From Shewanella canadensis (GTDB lineage: Bacteria; Pseudomonadota; Gammaproteobacteria; Enterobacterales; Shewanellaceae): a stretch of 64,000 bases of DNA. Of the stretch, positions 15,682-24,416 are shown piece after piece; within the stretch, counting starts at the first letter, position 1; the number at the start of each line of letters is the position of its first letter. Made by a program: the position numbers and the translations under genes. The notes below the pieces were generated by a model. That model did not search any database, had not been told where the DNA came from, and saw only the letters and a list, made by a program, of their open reading frames with translations. The stretch lies in the NCBI RefSeq assembly GCF_003966225.1, contig NZ_RXNU01000001.1:496001-560000 (forward strand), given 5' to 3'.

Positions 15682-17250
15682 TTATTGGTTATTCTTCCGA
15701 TAGAAGTCGATTAGCTCAGCTTTCGCCATTGGCTTGGCGTAATAGAACCCCTGAATTAGGTTAACGCCTTTTTCGGCGAGATAGTCTACCTGGGTTTTGC
15801 TTTCTACCCCTTCGGCAATCATCTCCAAATTCGCTTTATGGCCGAAGGTGATAATCGCATCGAGCACGCTGCATTTAAGATCGTCGGTACCAATCGTATC
15901 GATAAACATCTTATCTATCTTTATGCTCTGCACTCCCAATCTCTGCAAGTAACTAAAGCCCCCATACCCTGTACCAAAATCATCGAGCTTTACCCCATGA
16001 CAATAGTGAGAGACTAACTGGATTTCAGATTCGGCTTGTTTGAATTGCTTAATCTGCTCCCGCTCCGTTAACTCGAAACTCAGCCGTTTTATCAGCTCAT
16101 GGTTGTGGCCTTTGAGCCAAGGAGAGAGTAAGCCTTGCTCCAGGTGCTTAGCGACGATATTAACGCTGACCCAGCCAGTAAACTCCGTCAGATCCTGATA
16201 GACCTGATCTAAAAGGGTATCGGTAATGGCAATAATCAGGTTGTTCTCCTCGGCATAAGGAATAAATTGCCCCGGAGGTATCAGACTCATGTCTTTCTGT
16301 CGCCACCTTATGAGTACCTCCTGCCCTACGACCTTATCCGTTTTACTGTTAATAATTGGCTGGTAGTAGGGGATAAATTCATTATTACTCAGTGCTGACA
16401 TGATCATGCCTTTGAGAGAGGCTCTGGAGGAGCACCAACTCCAAAAAATAATATTTAACAAGATAGCTATGATGAAACTCGCGATATAGAGGTAGGCATC
16501 GACCTCCTCCTCGAGCTCTTGATAGAGTCTGTCACCCGCGTGCAAGGTGATGTTGTAGTCATTATTGGAGTACTGACTCCCCGTCGAGTAATGATGATTC
16601 TTCTGCAGTAACTCTTTTTCACCACGGATCATGGTAGGAAGCCCTGCGATTGAGTATTCGAGTTGATAACAATCGGCGCACTCTGAATCCAGATGATTAT
16701 TGAGAACGCGGCTGTTGATCACTGTGAGTAACCTATGCCCCCCATGGGGTTGAACTAAAATGGTCTCTCTTCTCTGTGACAGGGGGCTAATCGTCGAGGC
16801 CAGGGTGATGTTATGTTTTGCGACAAAAATAGTGGGGCTCATATTCTGAATCACAGCAGGCCCAAAATTTGAACATTTTTCACCGTTGCTAAGTTCAAGT
16901 TGAATGACTCTGACATAGAGAGGAGTGAAGTCCCGGCTGCTGAGTATTGCCAGATCGTCAGCTCCACAGTCAAAATTGAGTTTTTTTATCAGCTTTTTGT
17001 CTCGCAGGTTTGTGGTTCCCAGCTGATTGATTTTAAAAAAAATGTGATCGAACAGATCTTCAACATGTGAATTAGCGCTGTAGTTTACGAAGGCTGACTC
17101 TGTCGGGAGCAAGATAGTAAAGGGAGCGATGAATAGCAATATGGATATCAGCCACTGATATCTTTTTACCTGTAGCAAAGATAGAGTCTGTTTTTTGAGT
17201 CGCTTTAAGTGTCGCATATTGCATTCTGACAAGGAATTCTGGCTGGGCAT
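15682..17250 (-). CDS. CSS-motif EAL-domain cyclic-di-GMP phosphodiesterase
   Basis: A 522-residue membrane phosphodiesterase. An N-terminal helix (about 33-50) and a second near residue 250 enclose a periplasmic CSS-motif domain with KCSNFG, the cysteine-containing signature of a redox-sensing module in E. coli Pde proteins. The cytoplasmic EAL domain reads GQEVLIRW at the EAL position, with SVNIVAKHL, FELTERE, KLDDFGTGYGGFSYL, KIDKMFID and IAEGVES, so metal-binding and catalytic residues look complete. Cleavage of c-di-GMP is expected. ATG 17250 is used; ATG 17217 is possible. The stop codon directly abuts a MITE. Confidence 0.85.
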   Translation of the reverse strand: MPSQNSLSECNMRHLKRLKKQTLSLLQVKRYQWLISILLFIAPFTILLPTESAFVNYSANSHVEDLFDHIFFKINQLGTTNLRDKKLIKKLNFDCGADDLAILSSRDFTPLYVRVIQLELSNGEKCSNFGPAVIQNMSPTIFVAKHNITLASTISPLSQRRETILVQPHGGHRLLTVINSRVLNNHLDSECADCYQLEYSIAGLPTMIRGEKELLQKNHHYSTGSQYSNNDYNITLHAGDRLYQELEEEVDAYLYIASFIIAILLNIIFWSWCSSRASLKGMIMSALSNNEFIPYYQPIINSKTDKVVGQEVLIRWRQKDMSLIPPGQFIPYAEENNLIIAITDTLLDQVYQDLTEFTGWVSVNIVAKHLEQGLLSPWLKGHNHELIKRLSFELTEREQIKQFKQAESEIQLVSHYCHGVKLDDFGTGYGGFSYLQRLGVQSIKIDKMFIDTIGTDDLKCSVLDAIITFGHKANLEMIAEGVESKTQVDYLAEKGVNLIQGFYYAKPMAKAELIDFYRKNNQ

Positions 17251-17404
17251 GATAGCCGATATTTATGATGTTGGTTAGTACTTATTAACACGAACATTTG
17301 TTAATCAAGTTCATGTTTTTAATGTGTTTAGTTTGTTTTATGTATGTCGGTTATCGAGAGTGTGAGGGGGGGTGGGAGGAAGCGTTGCGAAACAGATTTG
17401 AGTT

Positions 17405-17424
17405 CCCAGGTGACGGCACCTGGG
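17405..17424 (-). terminator. Hairpin downstream of GNAT gene
   Basis: CCCAGGTG-ACGG-CACCTGGG is a perfect 8-bp stem lying 14 bp after the GNAT stop codon. On the minus strand it lacks a following T-run. On the plus strand a T-rich stretch follows, but no plus-strand gene precedes it. Confidence 0.45.
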
Positions 17425-17437
17425 CACAATTGCTTTT

Positions 17438-17881
17438 TTATTTCTCTTCGTACATCAGATAATAACTCTGTTCCATGCCCAAAGCCTGATAAGTCTGTTG
17501 AGCCTTGGTGTTTTCCTGTTCGACATAGAGTCTGAAACTCGCGGCTCCACCATTTTCCTCGGCAATATCTTTCACCGCCTGATAGAGTTTTCCGTATATC
17601 CCCTGACGACGATTTTCAGGACGAATGTAGACACTCTGGATCCAGTAGTAGTCCTTAGCTCTCCAATCACTCCATTCGAACGTGACCATGAGCGAACCGA
17701 CGATCTCATTGTCTACTTCAGCGACCAGATAGAAACCTTTTTCGGGTTGACTAAGTAAGGTATTGACGCCTTTATTTAGTAAGTGACTATCTAAAGCAAG
17801 CTCTTCAGTTTCCATGGCCATGGCCTGATTAAACTGAATTAAAGCGCTAAGGTCTGACTGTTGGCCTTTTCTTATTTTCAT
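17438..17881 (-). CDS. GNAT family N-acetyltransferase
   Basis: A 147-residue stand-alone GNAT domain. The central VGSLMVTFEWSDWRAKDYYWIQSVYI strand region (two parts), the acetyl-CoA loop PENRRQGIYGKLY, and VEQENTKAQQTYQALGM match the family. Acceptor substrate unknown. The frame opens with MESIMK; GGAG inside the first codons lies six bases before the second ATG, so 17881 (MKIRKGQ) is chosen as the start. It is monocistronic. Confidence 0.8.
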   Translation of the reverse strand: MKIRKGQQSDLSALIQFNQAMAMETEELALDSHLLNKGVNTLLSQPEKGFYLVAEVDNEIVGSLMVTFEWSDWRAKDYYWIQSVYIRPENRRQGIYGKLYQAVKDIAEENGGAASFRLYVEQENTKAQQTYQALGMEQSYYLMYEEK

Positions 17882-18037
17882 TATCGACTCCATTTTTTTT
17901 CGAATACTCTACCATGTTCCATAACCGCCTGTTGAGCTTTTATGCTGGCTTGAATGTCAGAACATTTGGTCTTTTTTATTCGACTAAAGTCTAACTCTGC
18001 TAAACTTTTTAGTAGAAAGGTAAAGCTGGAGGCGATT

Positions 18038-18376
18038 ATGGCCGCGACTCATCATAAATATCGTGTACATCGTAATTTGTCAGGAAAATCGATAAGTGAC
18101 CGCCATGAGCGAGTGGTTTATAGGAGCCATGAAGCGCGCTCCTCTGGTTATGAGAGGAACAAAGTGATTCATTTTGCGTTGACTATCCTTACTTTTGGTC
18201 TGTGGGGGCTGGTATGGTGGTGGTTAATTTTAAAATCTGAAGGTAAGAGCGATCAACTCTTTCGTGGTTTCGATGATGCCTATTGGAGTTATTTAATTGA
18301 GAGAGAACAGCCTCCGGCCGCACTACATAAAATGAAATTTGATGATGAGGGTAGCAAAGGTTTTTTCGATGCTTGA
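18038..18376 (+). CDS. Small membrane protein, unknown function
   Basis: A 112-residue basic protein with one clear membrane helix (about residues 47-69, HFALTILTFGLWGLVWWWLIL), a His/Arg-rich N-terminal region and an acidic, Phe-ending C-terminus. The frame is open from 17954, but GGAGG six bases before ATG 18038 (MAATHHKYRVH) fixes the start. No family was recognised. The predicted topology is N-in with a cytoplasmic tail, but this is not strongly determined. Confidence 0.6.
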   Translation: MAATHHKYRVHRNLSGKSISDRHERVVYRSHEARSSGYERNKVIHFALTILTFGLWGLVWWWLILKSEGKSDQLFRGFDDAYWSYLIEREQPPAALHKMKFDDEGSKGFFDA

Positions 18377-18692
18377 TGCATGACTCTACTTAATATTTAG
18401 ACGTTTGTTTTATACTTATTGTCATTCCTGCCCGATGCTGTTTCTGGTTTGTTACACACTTGGAGTTGTAATGAGCTGACGCTTAACTTTCCTTGTCTGG
18501 TAGGAGCTGTAAGCCTTCTCTGCTTGATATTGATCACCCTCGATTATTACGAGCTATGGTAAAATCTCGCCTCGTTTTATTTTGATCCATTAGTCGCCCT
18601 GTAAACTTCGCTATCGAGCGGATTTAATGGCTCGCCTCTTCAAATTGACGCATCCAAAACTCTATCGCTTTCTACACTCAAGGTTGAAAATA
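18377..18692. other. Intergenic region, nothing recognised
   Basis: A 316-bp spacer before the symporter gene. No gene, strong hairpin or repeat was seen. It presumably holds the symporter promoter. Confidence 0.3.
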
Positions 18693-20042
18693 ATGTCTGA
18701 ACAAAAAACGTCGATTGTTGGCCGTGTCTGGTCACGCTGGATGTCTGTGCCTCTTTGGCTACAAATTCTTATCGGTATGCTTTTAGGCATTGCCACGGGA
18801 CTCGGTTTAGGTGAGCAAGCGGTTGTACTAAAGCCGATAGGCACTCTTTTTGTTAATACCATTAAGATGTTGATTGTGCCGCTGGTATTTTGCTCCCTTA
18901 TTGTGGGGGTCACTTCCATGCAAGATACCGCTAAGATGGGAAGGATCGGTTTTAAATCATTTATTTTCTATCTCGGCACCACTTCGATAGCGATCACCTT
19001 AGGGCTAGCGGTCGGACACTTTATGCAGCCAGGGGCTGGTTTGGGAATGCAGGCCGATTCAAACCTGACAGCGGCCAAAGAAGTGCCCTCTGTGATGGAG
19101 ACCTTAATCAATATTATCCCGACTAACCCCATTGCAGCTTTAGCGAGTGGGCAGATCTTGCAAGTGATTGTGTTTGCCGTCGCCTTAGGTATCGCTCTAG
19201 TCTTGATAGGCGATCATGGAAAGCCGGCTATTAAGGTGTTCGAAAGTTTAGCCGAAGCCATGTACAAGTTGACCGATATGATCATGAAGCTGGCGCCTTA
19301 TGGGGTGTTTGGTTTGATGGCCTGGGTGGCGGGTGAGTATGGTGTTGAGATGCTACTGCCATTGATAAAAGTCATTATTGCCGTCTATATCGGTTGCTTC
19401 ATACACGTCGTGGGCTTCTACAGTGTGGTACTGAGTGTATTTGCTAAGCTCAATCCTGTGCAGTTTTTTAAGGGGATCAGTAACGCATTGGCTGTGGCAT
19501 ATACCACATCAAGCTCCGCAGGAAGCCTGCCAGCCAGCATGAAATGTGCCAGTGAATCTTTAGGGATTAACAAGAAGATCTCCAGTTTCGTTTTGCCACT
19601 GGGGACGACCATCAACATGGATGGAACCGCGCTCTATCAAGGGGTCACCGCCTTGTTTGTCGCACAGGCCTTTGGTATCGATCTGACTTGGGTGGATTAC
19701 ATCACCATCATTTTAACCGCTACGCTGGCCTCTATAGGTACCGCCGGTGTGCCTGGTGCGGGTCTGGTGATGTTGACTCTGGTGCTGACCACCGTCGGCT
19801 TACCTCTCGAAGGAGTTGCGTTAATCGCTGGTATCGATAGAATTTTGGATATGGCTCGTACCGTTGTAAATGTATCTGGTGATTTAGTCGCAACGACTGT
19901 TATCGCTAAATCGGAAGGTGAGCTTAATGTTGCTCACTATAATGCAGATATGGAACAAAGTGCATTGATAGCAGAGCAGTCATCCATACAAAATAGTGAA
20001 GCCGCCATGAACAACGAGTTCAAGGGAGCGGAGCGCACCTAG
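18693..20042 (+). CDS. Dicarboxylate/amino acid:cation symporter (DAACS family)
   Basis: A 449-residue inner-membrane transporter of the glutamate/aspartate/C4-dicarboxylate symporter family. Diagnostic segments are the serine-rich hairpin TTSSSAGSLPASM, the NMDGTALYQG motif in helix 7 and GVPGAGLVMLTLVL in hairpin 2. Cation (Na+ or H+) and exact substrate cannot be told apart by eye. The frame is open from 18627, but ATG 18693 (MSEQKTS) with AAGG upstream is preferred. A strong terminator follows 25 bp after the stop. It is a single-gene transcription unit. Confidence 0.87.
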   Translation: MSEQKTSIVGRVWSRWMSVPLWLQILIGMLLGIATGLGLGEQAVVLKPIGTLFVNTIKMLIVPLVFCSLIVGVTSMQDTAKMGRIGFKSFIFYLGTTSIAITLGLAVGHFMQPGAGLGMQADSNLTAAKEVPSVMETLINIIPTNPIAALASGQILQVIVFAVALGIALVLIGDHGKPAIKVFESLAEAMYKLTDMIMKLAPYGVFGLMAWVAGEYGVEMLLPLIKVIIAVYIGCFIHVVGFYSVVLSVFAKLNPVQFFKGISNALAVAYTTSSSAGSLPASMKCASESLGINKKISSFVLPLGTTINMDGTALYQGVTALFVAQAFGIDLTWVDYITIILTATLASIGTAGVPGAGLVMLTLVLTTVGLPLEGVALIAGIDRILDMARTVVNVSGDLVATTVIAKSEGELNVAHYNADMEQSALIAEQSSIQNSEAAMNNEFKGAERT

Positions 20043-20066
20043 TGGTATAAACTCAGTACCCAGAGT

Positions 20067-20095
20067 AAAAAAAACCGCCGAATGGCGGTTTTTTT
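20067..20095. terminator. Bidirectional-type terminator
   Basis: CCGCC-GAAT-GGCGG flanked by an A-run upstream and TTTTTTT downstream, so it can act in both directions. It lies between the symporter gene and the convergent META lipoprotein gene. Confidence 0.88.
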
Positions 20096-20125
20096 GAAAA
20101 TGTTCTTAAATAGGGGGCGTCAGCG

Positions 20126-20539
20126 CTATATCTTACTTAAGATTAACTGGGTGTTTCCTGCAGCATCTTTAAGAAGTAACTTACCCTTGGCAAGCTCCCC
20201 GGTGGCAACTTCAGGCATGGCTGCCATCACTCTGCGCTCTTGATCCATTAATGCATCGACGCAGGCTTTCATTGTGCTGCCTGCAGGAGTCAGCGTTATC
20301 TTATTACCATCAATCGAGTATTGGCCGAAGAAGTTATTGCAGCTGTTATTGCCGGTCAATTTGCCGTCTGGAGCAAAAGTGAGTTGGGCCGGGCTGTAAT
20401 CGATAACAGGTTTTTGTGTGACTACCTCAATATGCCAGCTTCCCTGAAGAGCAATATCTTGTGGTTGAGTTTCAATGGTACTTTGGCAGGCGGTTAAACC
20501 GAGGAGAGCTGCGGCAATCGCATATAATTTTATAGACAT
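20126..20539 (-). CDS. META-domain lipoprotein (HslJ-like)
   Basis: A 137-residue lipoprotein. The signal peptide ends in a lipobox LTAC (Cys18), followed by a META domain: GSWHIEVV, LTFAPDGKLTGNNSCNNFFGQYS, and TPAGSTMKACVDALMDQE. META proteins such as HslJ are envelope proteins linked to novobiocin resistance or heat stress in E. coli, but the biochemical role is unclear. The two Cys residues (NNSCNN and KACVD) could form a disulfide. It is convergent with the symporter gene and shares its terminator. Confidence 0.85.
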   Translation of the reverse strand: MSIKLYAIAAALLGLTACQSTIETQPQDIALQGSWHIEVVTQKPVIDYSPAQLTFAPDGKLTGNNSCNNFFGQYSIDGNKITLTPAGSTMKACVDALMDQERRVMAAMPEVATGELAKGKLLLKDAAGNTQLILSKI

Positions 20540-20628
20540 TACTGGGATCCAAATTAATATTCACCATATTGTGACAATATTAGTGCAATATAAAAAGCGA
20601 TAAGTCTTTTTTTGGAGTGAAAAGAGCA

Positions 20629-20844
20629 ATGAAAACCTTAAAGGTGATGCATTGGGTGGGATTATTCATGTTTATCATTGGAGTTTTAACCTATCTCTAT
20701 ACCGACATGGCATTAGTGATAAGCGGGATGGTACTGGTATCGAGTTTAATCGGTTTAGGCTTGGTGATGATGTCACCCTTTCCCATTGTCATTTTTATAC
20801 AATGGGCAAGGGAACAAGATAAGAAACGAGACGAGCCAATATAG
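20629..20844 (+). CDS. Small two-helix membrane protein
   Basis: A 71-residue hydrophobic protein with two predicted membrane helices (about 8-25 and 28-58) and a charged C-terminal tail (WAREQDKKRDEPI). No known family was recognised. The frame also opens at GTG 20617, but ATG 20629 (MKTLKVMHW) has a GGAG roughly 11 bases upstream and is preferred. It sits between divergent and convergent neighbours and is probably transcribed alone. Confidence 0.5.
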   Translation: MKTLKVMHWVGLFMFIIGVLTYLYTDMALVISGMVLVSSLIGLGLVMMSPFPIVIFIQWAREQDKKRDEPI

Positions 20845-20862
20845 GACGACATCAGTATAGGG

Positions 20863-21807
20863 CTAGCGGGTCGTTTTCTGATGCTCAAGTTTGTTCATGT
20901 TTAAGTTCTCTTTAGCCTTTGCCTGCATAGGGTCCAGACTGATTTGAATATCTGGCGTAAAGTAGCTTTGTCCTGTGACAAGTCTTAAGCTTGGATCCTC
21001 TTTAGCTATCTGCTTTTTCAATCTGGAAACAAGGGCATCGAGATTAGATTCATTATCGATGAAGCAGAGAATGATAAATTGCCTGTGACTCACTCTGGCT
21101 GACACATCGGCATCTCTGAGGTTGTCGTGAATGATCCTGGCCAGCATGCGTATTCTCTGTCCCGCGTCGTCCTTGGAAGACTCGAGCGATTCGCTCATCA
21201 TCTCTTCGATTAAAATGATCCCGGCGTGGGAGCCAAAACGTCGGCTCAGACTGAGTTGCCTTGGGGCCATTAAGCTGAAACCGTAAGGATTGAGCATGCA
21301 GGTTTGCTCGTCCTGTACCGAGAGCATCTTTACCTGCTGCATAAGAAAGACATGCTTCAATTCAGCTTGGATCAATGAGGTTGCGGTTTCGACGAGAGGG
21401 GTTAATCGTTCTCGGTATTTAGTTTGCAGCGGGTCACAGATCAAGATACAACCGAATAGCTCTCCATCTGGCCAAAATATAGGGCGGGATAACAGCTGAT
21501 TAAATTGAGAAAGCTCAGAGGTAAAGTCAGCCCCTGAGGACTGAGTTAAACTGTAGCCATCATAGTCATGGATCATGGCTAACAAGCCGGCATCTTCAAA
21601 GCCTGAGCCTCCGTTTAAGTGGAAATTTTGACTCTGACGAGCGCAGACAACTTGAACGCTATTGTTGACCACTTGAAGGATCAGACAAGCCTGGGCTTGA
21701 TAAAAATTACCTAATAACTCTACTTGCTGTTGCCACCTTGGCAGGCTAATAGCCGGATGATCTTGCTCCCTTAGCCAAAGTAGATGATGTGTGCTTTGGG
21801 CTAACAT
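20863..21807 (-). CDS. GAF/degenerate-GGDEF protein, paralogue A
   Basis: A 314-residue cytoplasmic protein. An N-terminal GAF-like domain (about 20-155, with RPIFWPDGELFGCILI) precedes a GGDEF-fold domain recognisable from MLNPYGFSLMAPRQLSLSRRFG. The active loop is lost: at the GGDEF position the sequence reads SHRQF, and the metal-binding acidic residue of the first strand is also changed, so cyclase activity is very unlikely. It is 42% or so similar by eye to the gene upstream, suggesting tandem duplication. ATG 21807 follows a GAG ribosome-binding site; a GTG at 21819 is less likely. Likely a ligand-sensing regulator; partner unknown. Confidence 0.72.
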   Translation of the reverse strand: MLAQSTHHLLWLREQDHPAISLPRWQQQVELLGNFYQAQACLILQVVNNSVQVVCARQSQNFHLNGGSGFEDAGLLAMIHDYDGYSLTQSSGADFTSELSQFNQLLSRPIFWPDGELFGCILICDPLQTKYRERLTPLVETATSLIQAELKHVFLMQQVKMLSVQDEQTCMLNPYGFSLMAPRQLSLSRRFGSHAGIILIEEMMSESLESSKDDAGQRIRMLARIIHDNLRDADVSARVSHRQFIILCFIDNESNLDALVSRLKKQIAKEDPSLRLVTGQSYFTPDIQISLDPMQAKAKENLNMNKLEHQKTTR

Positions 21808-22038
21808 AGGCTTTCTCACTTAATGGTGTTTTCATGCTGACTCGTTTATAACCCGAACCCTGACTTTAACAATTCACGAGTTAGATTTTTGTTGTAAACG
21901 AAAACTTGGTATTAGCATACCCAACTTAAGTGGTTACCTAAATGTAAACTTGCTGTTTCTTTGAAAAAGATCCACTTTCAAATGCTCATCGGATGAGATG
22001 CCGTTAAAATTGAGGCAAGTACATACTTTGTACAATTT

Positions 22039-23049
22039 TTAGTGGCTAATCCGATCATTTTCCTCTCTATGTGCGGCTTGGGTCTCTTGTGAAGCCTTGG
22101 CTTTAACTTGGGCAGCCTCAAGTTTGTGGAGCTCAGATTGGAGTCCTTTTTTCGACTCTTCCAGCATAGGAGCAAGTTTTACTGACGAATCTGGGGTGAA
22201 ATAATTACAACTTGAGTCTACCTTGAGCTTATCATTTTGTTGGAAAAGCAGTTTTTCTACCCGTTTACCTATGTGAATAAGGTCGCGCTCTGAATCCACA
22301 AATACCAGAACAACAAATTGTGTCTCACTATAGTGCGCTGCTATGTCTGCGGTTCGTATCGTATCCTGGATAATGGAACCTAATAAGCGGTTATGTTTAT
22401 CCTCTATATGCTCTAAAGGGGGCGTTGGGTACAGCTCGAAAAATATTATGCCAGCGGATGCGCCAAAACGCCGGCCGAGACTGAGTTGCCGCGGGGCCAT
22501 CATGATAAAGCCATACCGATTCAGCATGCCTGTCTCTCTGTCTCTCATCGATAGCGACTCGATACGCTGAGTTTGACAATAGAGAGTGAGCTCTTGCTGC
22601 AACAATATTTGGAAAGGCTCAAGCATAAAGGAGTTTTTTTCATTTGAGGATATTCTGGTGTTGAGTACGCAGATACAGCCAAAGTGAGTCCCATCGGGCC
22701 ATAGGATAGGACGGGTCAACATATTGTCCGCATTGGCAAACACATCCGGCAAAATTAATTTCTTTTGATTGGTCAGGTCGATATTCAACCCTTCGGGCTG
22801 TGAGTGAACTAGGCGTTGGAATATTTTATCATTGGCTTCGAAGAGTGTGCCGGTAGTTAATAATCGGTTCTGACTGATGGAGCTGACGATAACCTCGAAA
22901 CCACTGCTGGTTTCTTGAATAACAAATACGACATCGGCTTGATAATAGCGTTTCATCAATTCACATTGGTGCATCCAGCGAACTAAATTGAGTTGGGTAT
23001 TGTCACTCTCAAGTAAACTGACACTTGTATCGACATTTTCAGGAAGCAT
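22039..23049 (-). CDS. GAF/degenerate-GGDEF protein, paralogue B
   Basis: A 336-residue paralogue of the following gene, same order of domains: GAF-like (RPILWPDGTHFGCICVLN) then a GGDEF-fold domain (MLNRYGFIMMAPRQLSLGRRFG). The catalytic loop reads SETQF, so it is predicted inactive. A C-terminal extension rich in Ala, Lys, Glu and Gln (about 290-336) is probably a coiled coil absent from paralogue A. ATG 23049 follows AAGG with five-base spacing; TTG 23064 is less likely. The two genes are about 230 bp apart on the same strand, without a visible terminator between them. Confidence 0.72.
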   Translation of the reverse strand: MLPENVDTSVSLLESDNTQLNLVRWMHQCELMKRYYQADVVFVIQETSSGFEVIVSSISQNRLLTTGTLFEANDKIFQRLVHSQPEGLNIDLTNQKKLILPDVFANADNMLTRPILWPDGTHFGCICVLNTRISSNEKNSFMLEPFQILLQQELTLYCQTQRIESLSMRDRETGMLNRYGFIMMAPRQLSLGRRFGASAGIIFFELYPTPPLEHIEDKHNRLLGSIIQDTIRTADIAAHYSETQFVVLVFVDSERDLIHIGKRVEKLLFQQNDKLKVDSSCNYFTPDSSVKLAPMLEESKKGLQSELHKLEAAQVKAKASQETQAAHREENDRISH

Positions 23050-23220
23050 GGGAACCTTGGCCAAGGTCTGTGGATATTTTATTAAGTGTGGTAGCCATAT
23101 TGGATTTATGCAAACTATTGAGACGAGAAATTGAGGAGATTTAAAGCATTATGAATGCGGGGGAGGGCTGGTATAATCGGTTTATCATAGAATTTCAATT
23201 ATCAGATTTAGAGTAGAGTG

Positions 23221-23778
23221 ATGAATATCAGATTAGCTCATCTTGGCGACCTCAATCAGCTTCAACAACTTGAACAAACCAACCTTAACGATGAGCTGAG
23301 TGGCTCAGAGCAATCATATGGATTAGATGGGCAAGCGTTTGGTTCAGCCGAGCTTAAACTGCTTATTTCAGAGCATTGGATAGTCGTTGCCGAACAGGAT
23401 AATGGCAAAGGGGGAGAAATTGTCGGTTATGTTATCGCTGGTGGTTGGCGGTTCTTTGAATCCTGGCCTGTGTACCGGAATATTTTGAGAAGGCTGGGTG
23501 ACTTCAGTGTCGACGGCACTAAAATAACTAAAGCGAACTCATGTCAATATGGACCCATCTGGATTAAAAAATCCTGCAGAGGTAAGGGGATTTTTGAGGC
23601 CATGGTTAACTACCTTAAGTTACAAGTTCAGCCCAAATTTCAGTTTATGTTGACGTTTATCGCTGAAGATAACTTGGCATCATTTTCGGCTCATACCAAT
23701 AAGGCATCGATGCAGGTGCTGGATTTCTTTACCTTCGATGACAGAGACTATTATCTGCTTGCTTTAGCAGCGAAATAA
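23221..23778 (+). CDS. GNAT family N-acetyltransferase
   Basis: A 185-residue protein that fits the GNAT fold: an N-terminal NIRLAHLGDLNQLQQLEQ, a VGYVIAGG strand, a GPIWIKKSCRGKGIFEAMVNYL acetyl-CoA-binding region (GPIWIK and SCRGKGIFEA) and a closing AHTNKASMQVLDFFTFDDRDY. Substrate unknown. GTG precedes ATG directly; ATG 23221 is chosen. The next gene starts 13 bp after its stop, so the two form an operon divergent from paralogue B. Confidence 0.75.
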   Translation: MNIRLAHLGDLNQLQQLEQTNLNDELSGSEQSYGLDGQAFGSAELKLLISEHWIVVAEQDNGKGGEIVGYVIAGGWRFFESWPVYRNILRRLGDFSVDGTKITKANSCQYGPIWIKKSCRGKGIFEAMVNYLKLQVQPKFQFMLTFIAEDNLASFSAHTNKASMQVLDFFTFDDRDYYLLALAAK

Positions 23779-23791
23779 ATTGGAGTTTATC

Positions 23792-24178
23792 ATGTCTGAG
23801 CAACTTGAACGCCTACTCGCCCCCTACGTTGGTGTTACTCTATCTGCGTTTGATAACCTTAAGTTAGTGGTATCCGTGTTAGCGGCCGAAGTATCAGCGA
23901 ATCATTCGAGCGAAGATTCACCGGAGCCCAGGCCTATCGCCTATGAAGCACAGCGCAAAACGGATACTGGCCTCGAGGCATTCTATTGTGTCGAATGGCA
24001 GGGAGTGTGGGTCGATTGCGGTCGAACCAATGACTATGCAGCAAGCCCGGCTCCACTCAGTCGTGAGGAGGAGAGCGGAATCGATATGTCATCACTAAGG
24101 GAGCTTAATGTTCCGGTAATGACGATGCAACAAGTATCATTTATGTGTATGGAAAATGCCCATTTCGATCATTGCTGA
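23792..24178 (+). CDS. Conserved hypothetical protein, GNAT operon partner
   Basis: A 128-residue acidic protein with no signal peptide or membrane segment. It has cysteines at three sites (FYCVEWQ, VDCGRTN and the terminal DHC) and a His/Met-rich C-terminal end. No family was recognised. GGAG seven bases before ATG 23792 fixes the start over the slightly earlier in-frame ATG. Its 13-bp spacing after the acetyltransferase gene suggests joint expression and possibly a shared pathway. Confidence 0.55.
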   Translation: MSEQLERLLAPYVGVTLSAFDNLKLVVSVLAAEVSANHSSEDSPEPRPIAYEAQRKTDTGLEAFYCVEWQGVWVDCGRTNDYAASPAPLSREEESGIDMSSLRELNVPVMTMQQVSFMCMENAHFDHC

Positions 24179-24416
24179 GTTCTATTTTGTCTATGTTGAG
24201 TAAGATTATAAGTGGGCTCATATATTATTTTGGCTTGCTAATAATAGCGTTTCTGATTCGGTTATCGTGCAGGTAGAAGAGGGGACTCAAATCTTTACCC
24301 CCTTTCCACTTTCGATATTAATGACTTCATGGCCGATGCTCTCGGTATCAGAGCCTTTACACTGCTTAGTCATGAAGTCACTACATGGTTAATGAATCCT
24401 GGTGAATGAATCCTGG

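Noticed and set aside
20863..23049. The tandem GAF/GGDEF-fold genes as active diguanylate cyclases
   Set aside because: Both lack the GGDEF loop and key metal-binding residues.
24287..24373. 28-codon minus-strand ORF (MTKQCKGSDTESIGHEV) after the MCP gene
   Set aside because: No ribosome-binding site and no recognisable family; length is compatible with chance.
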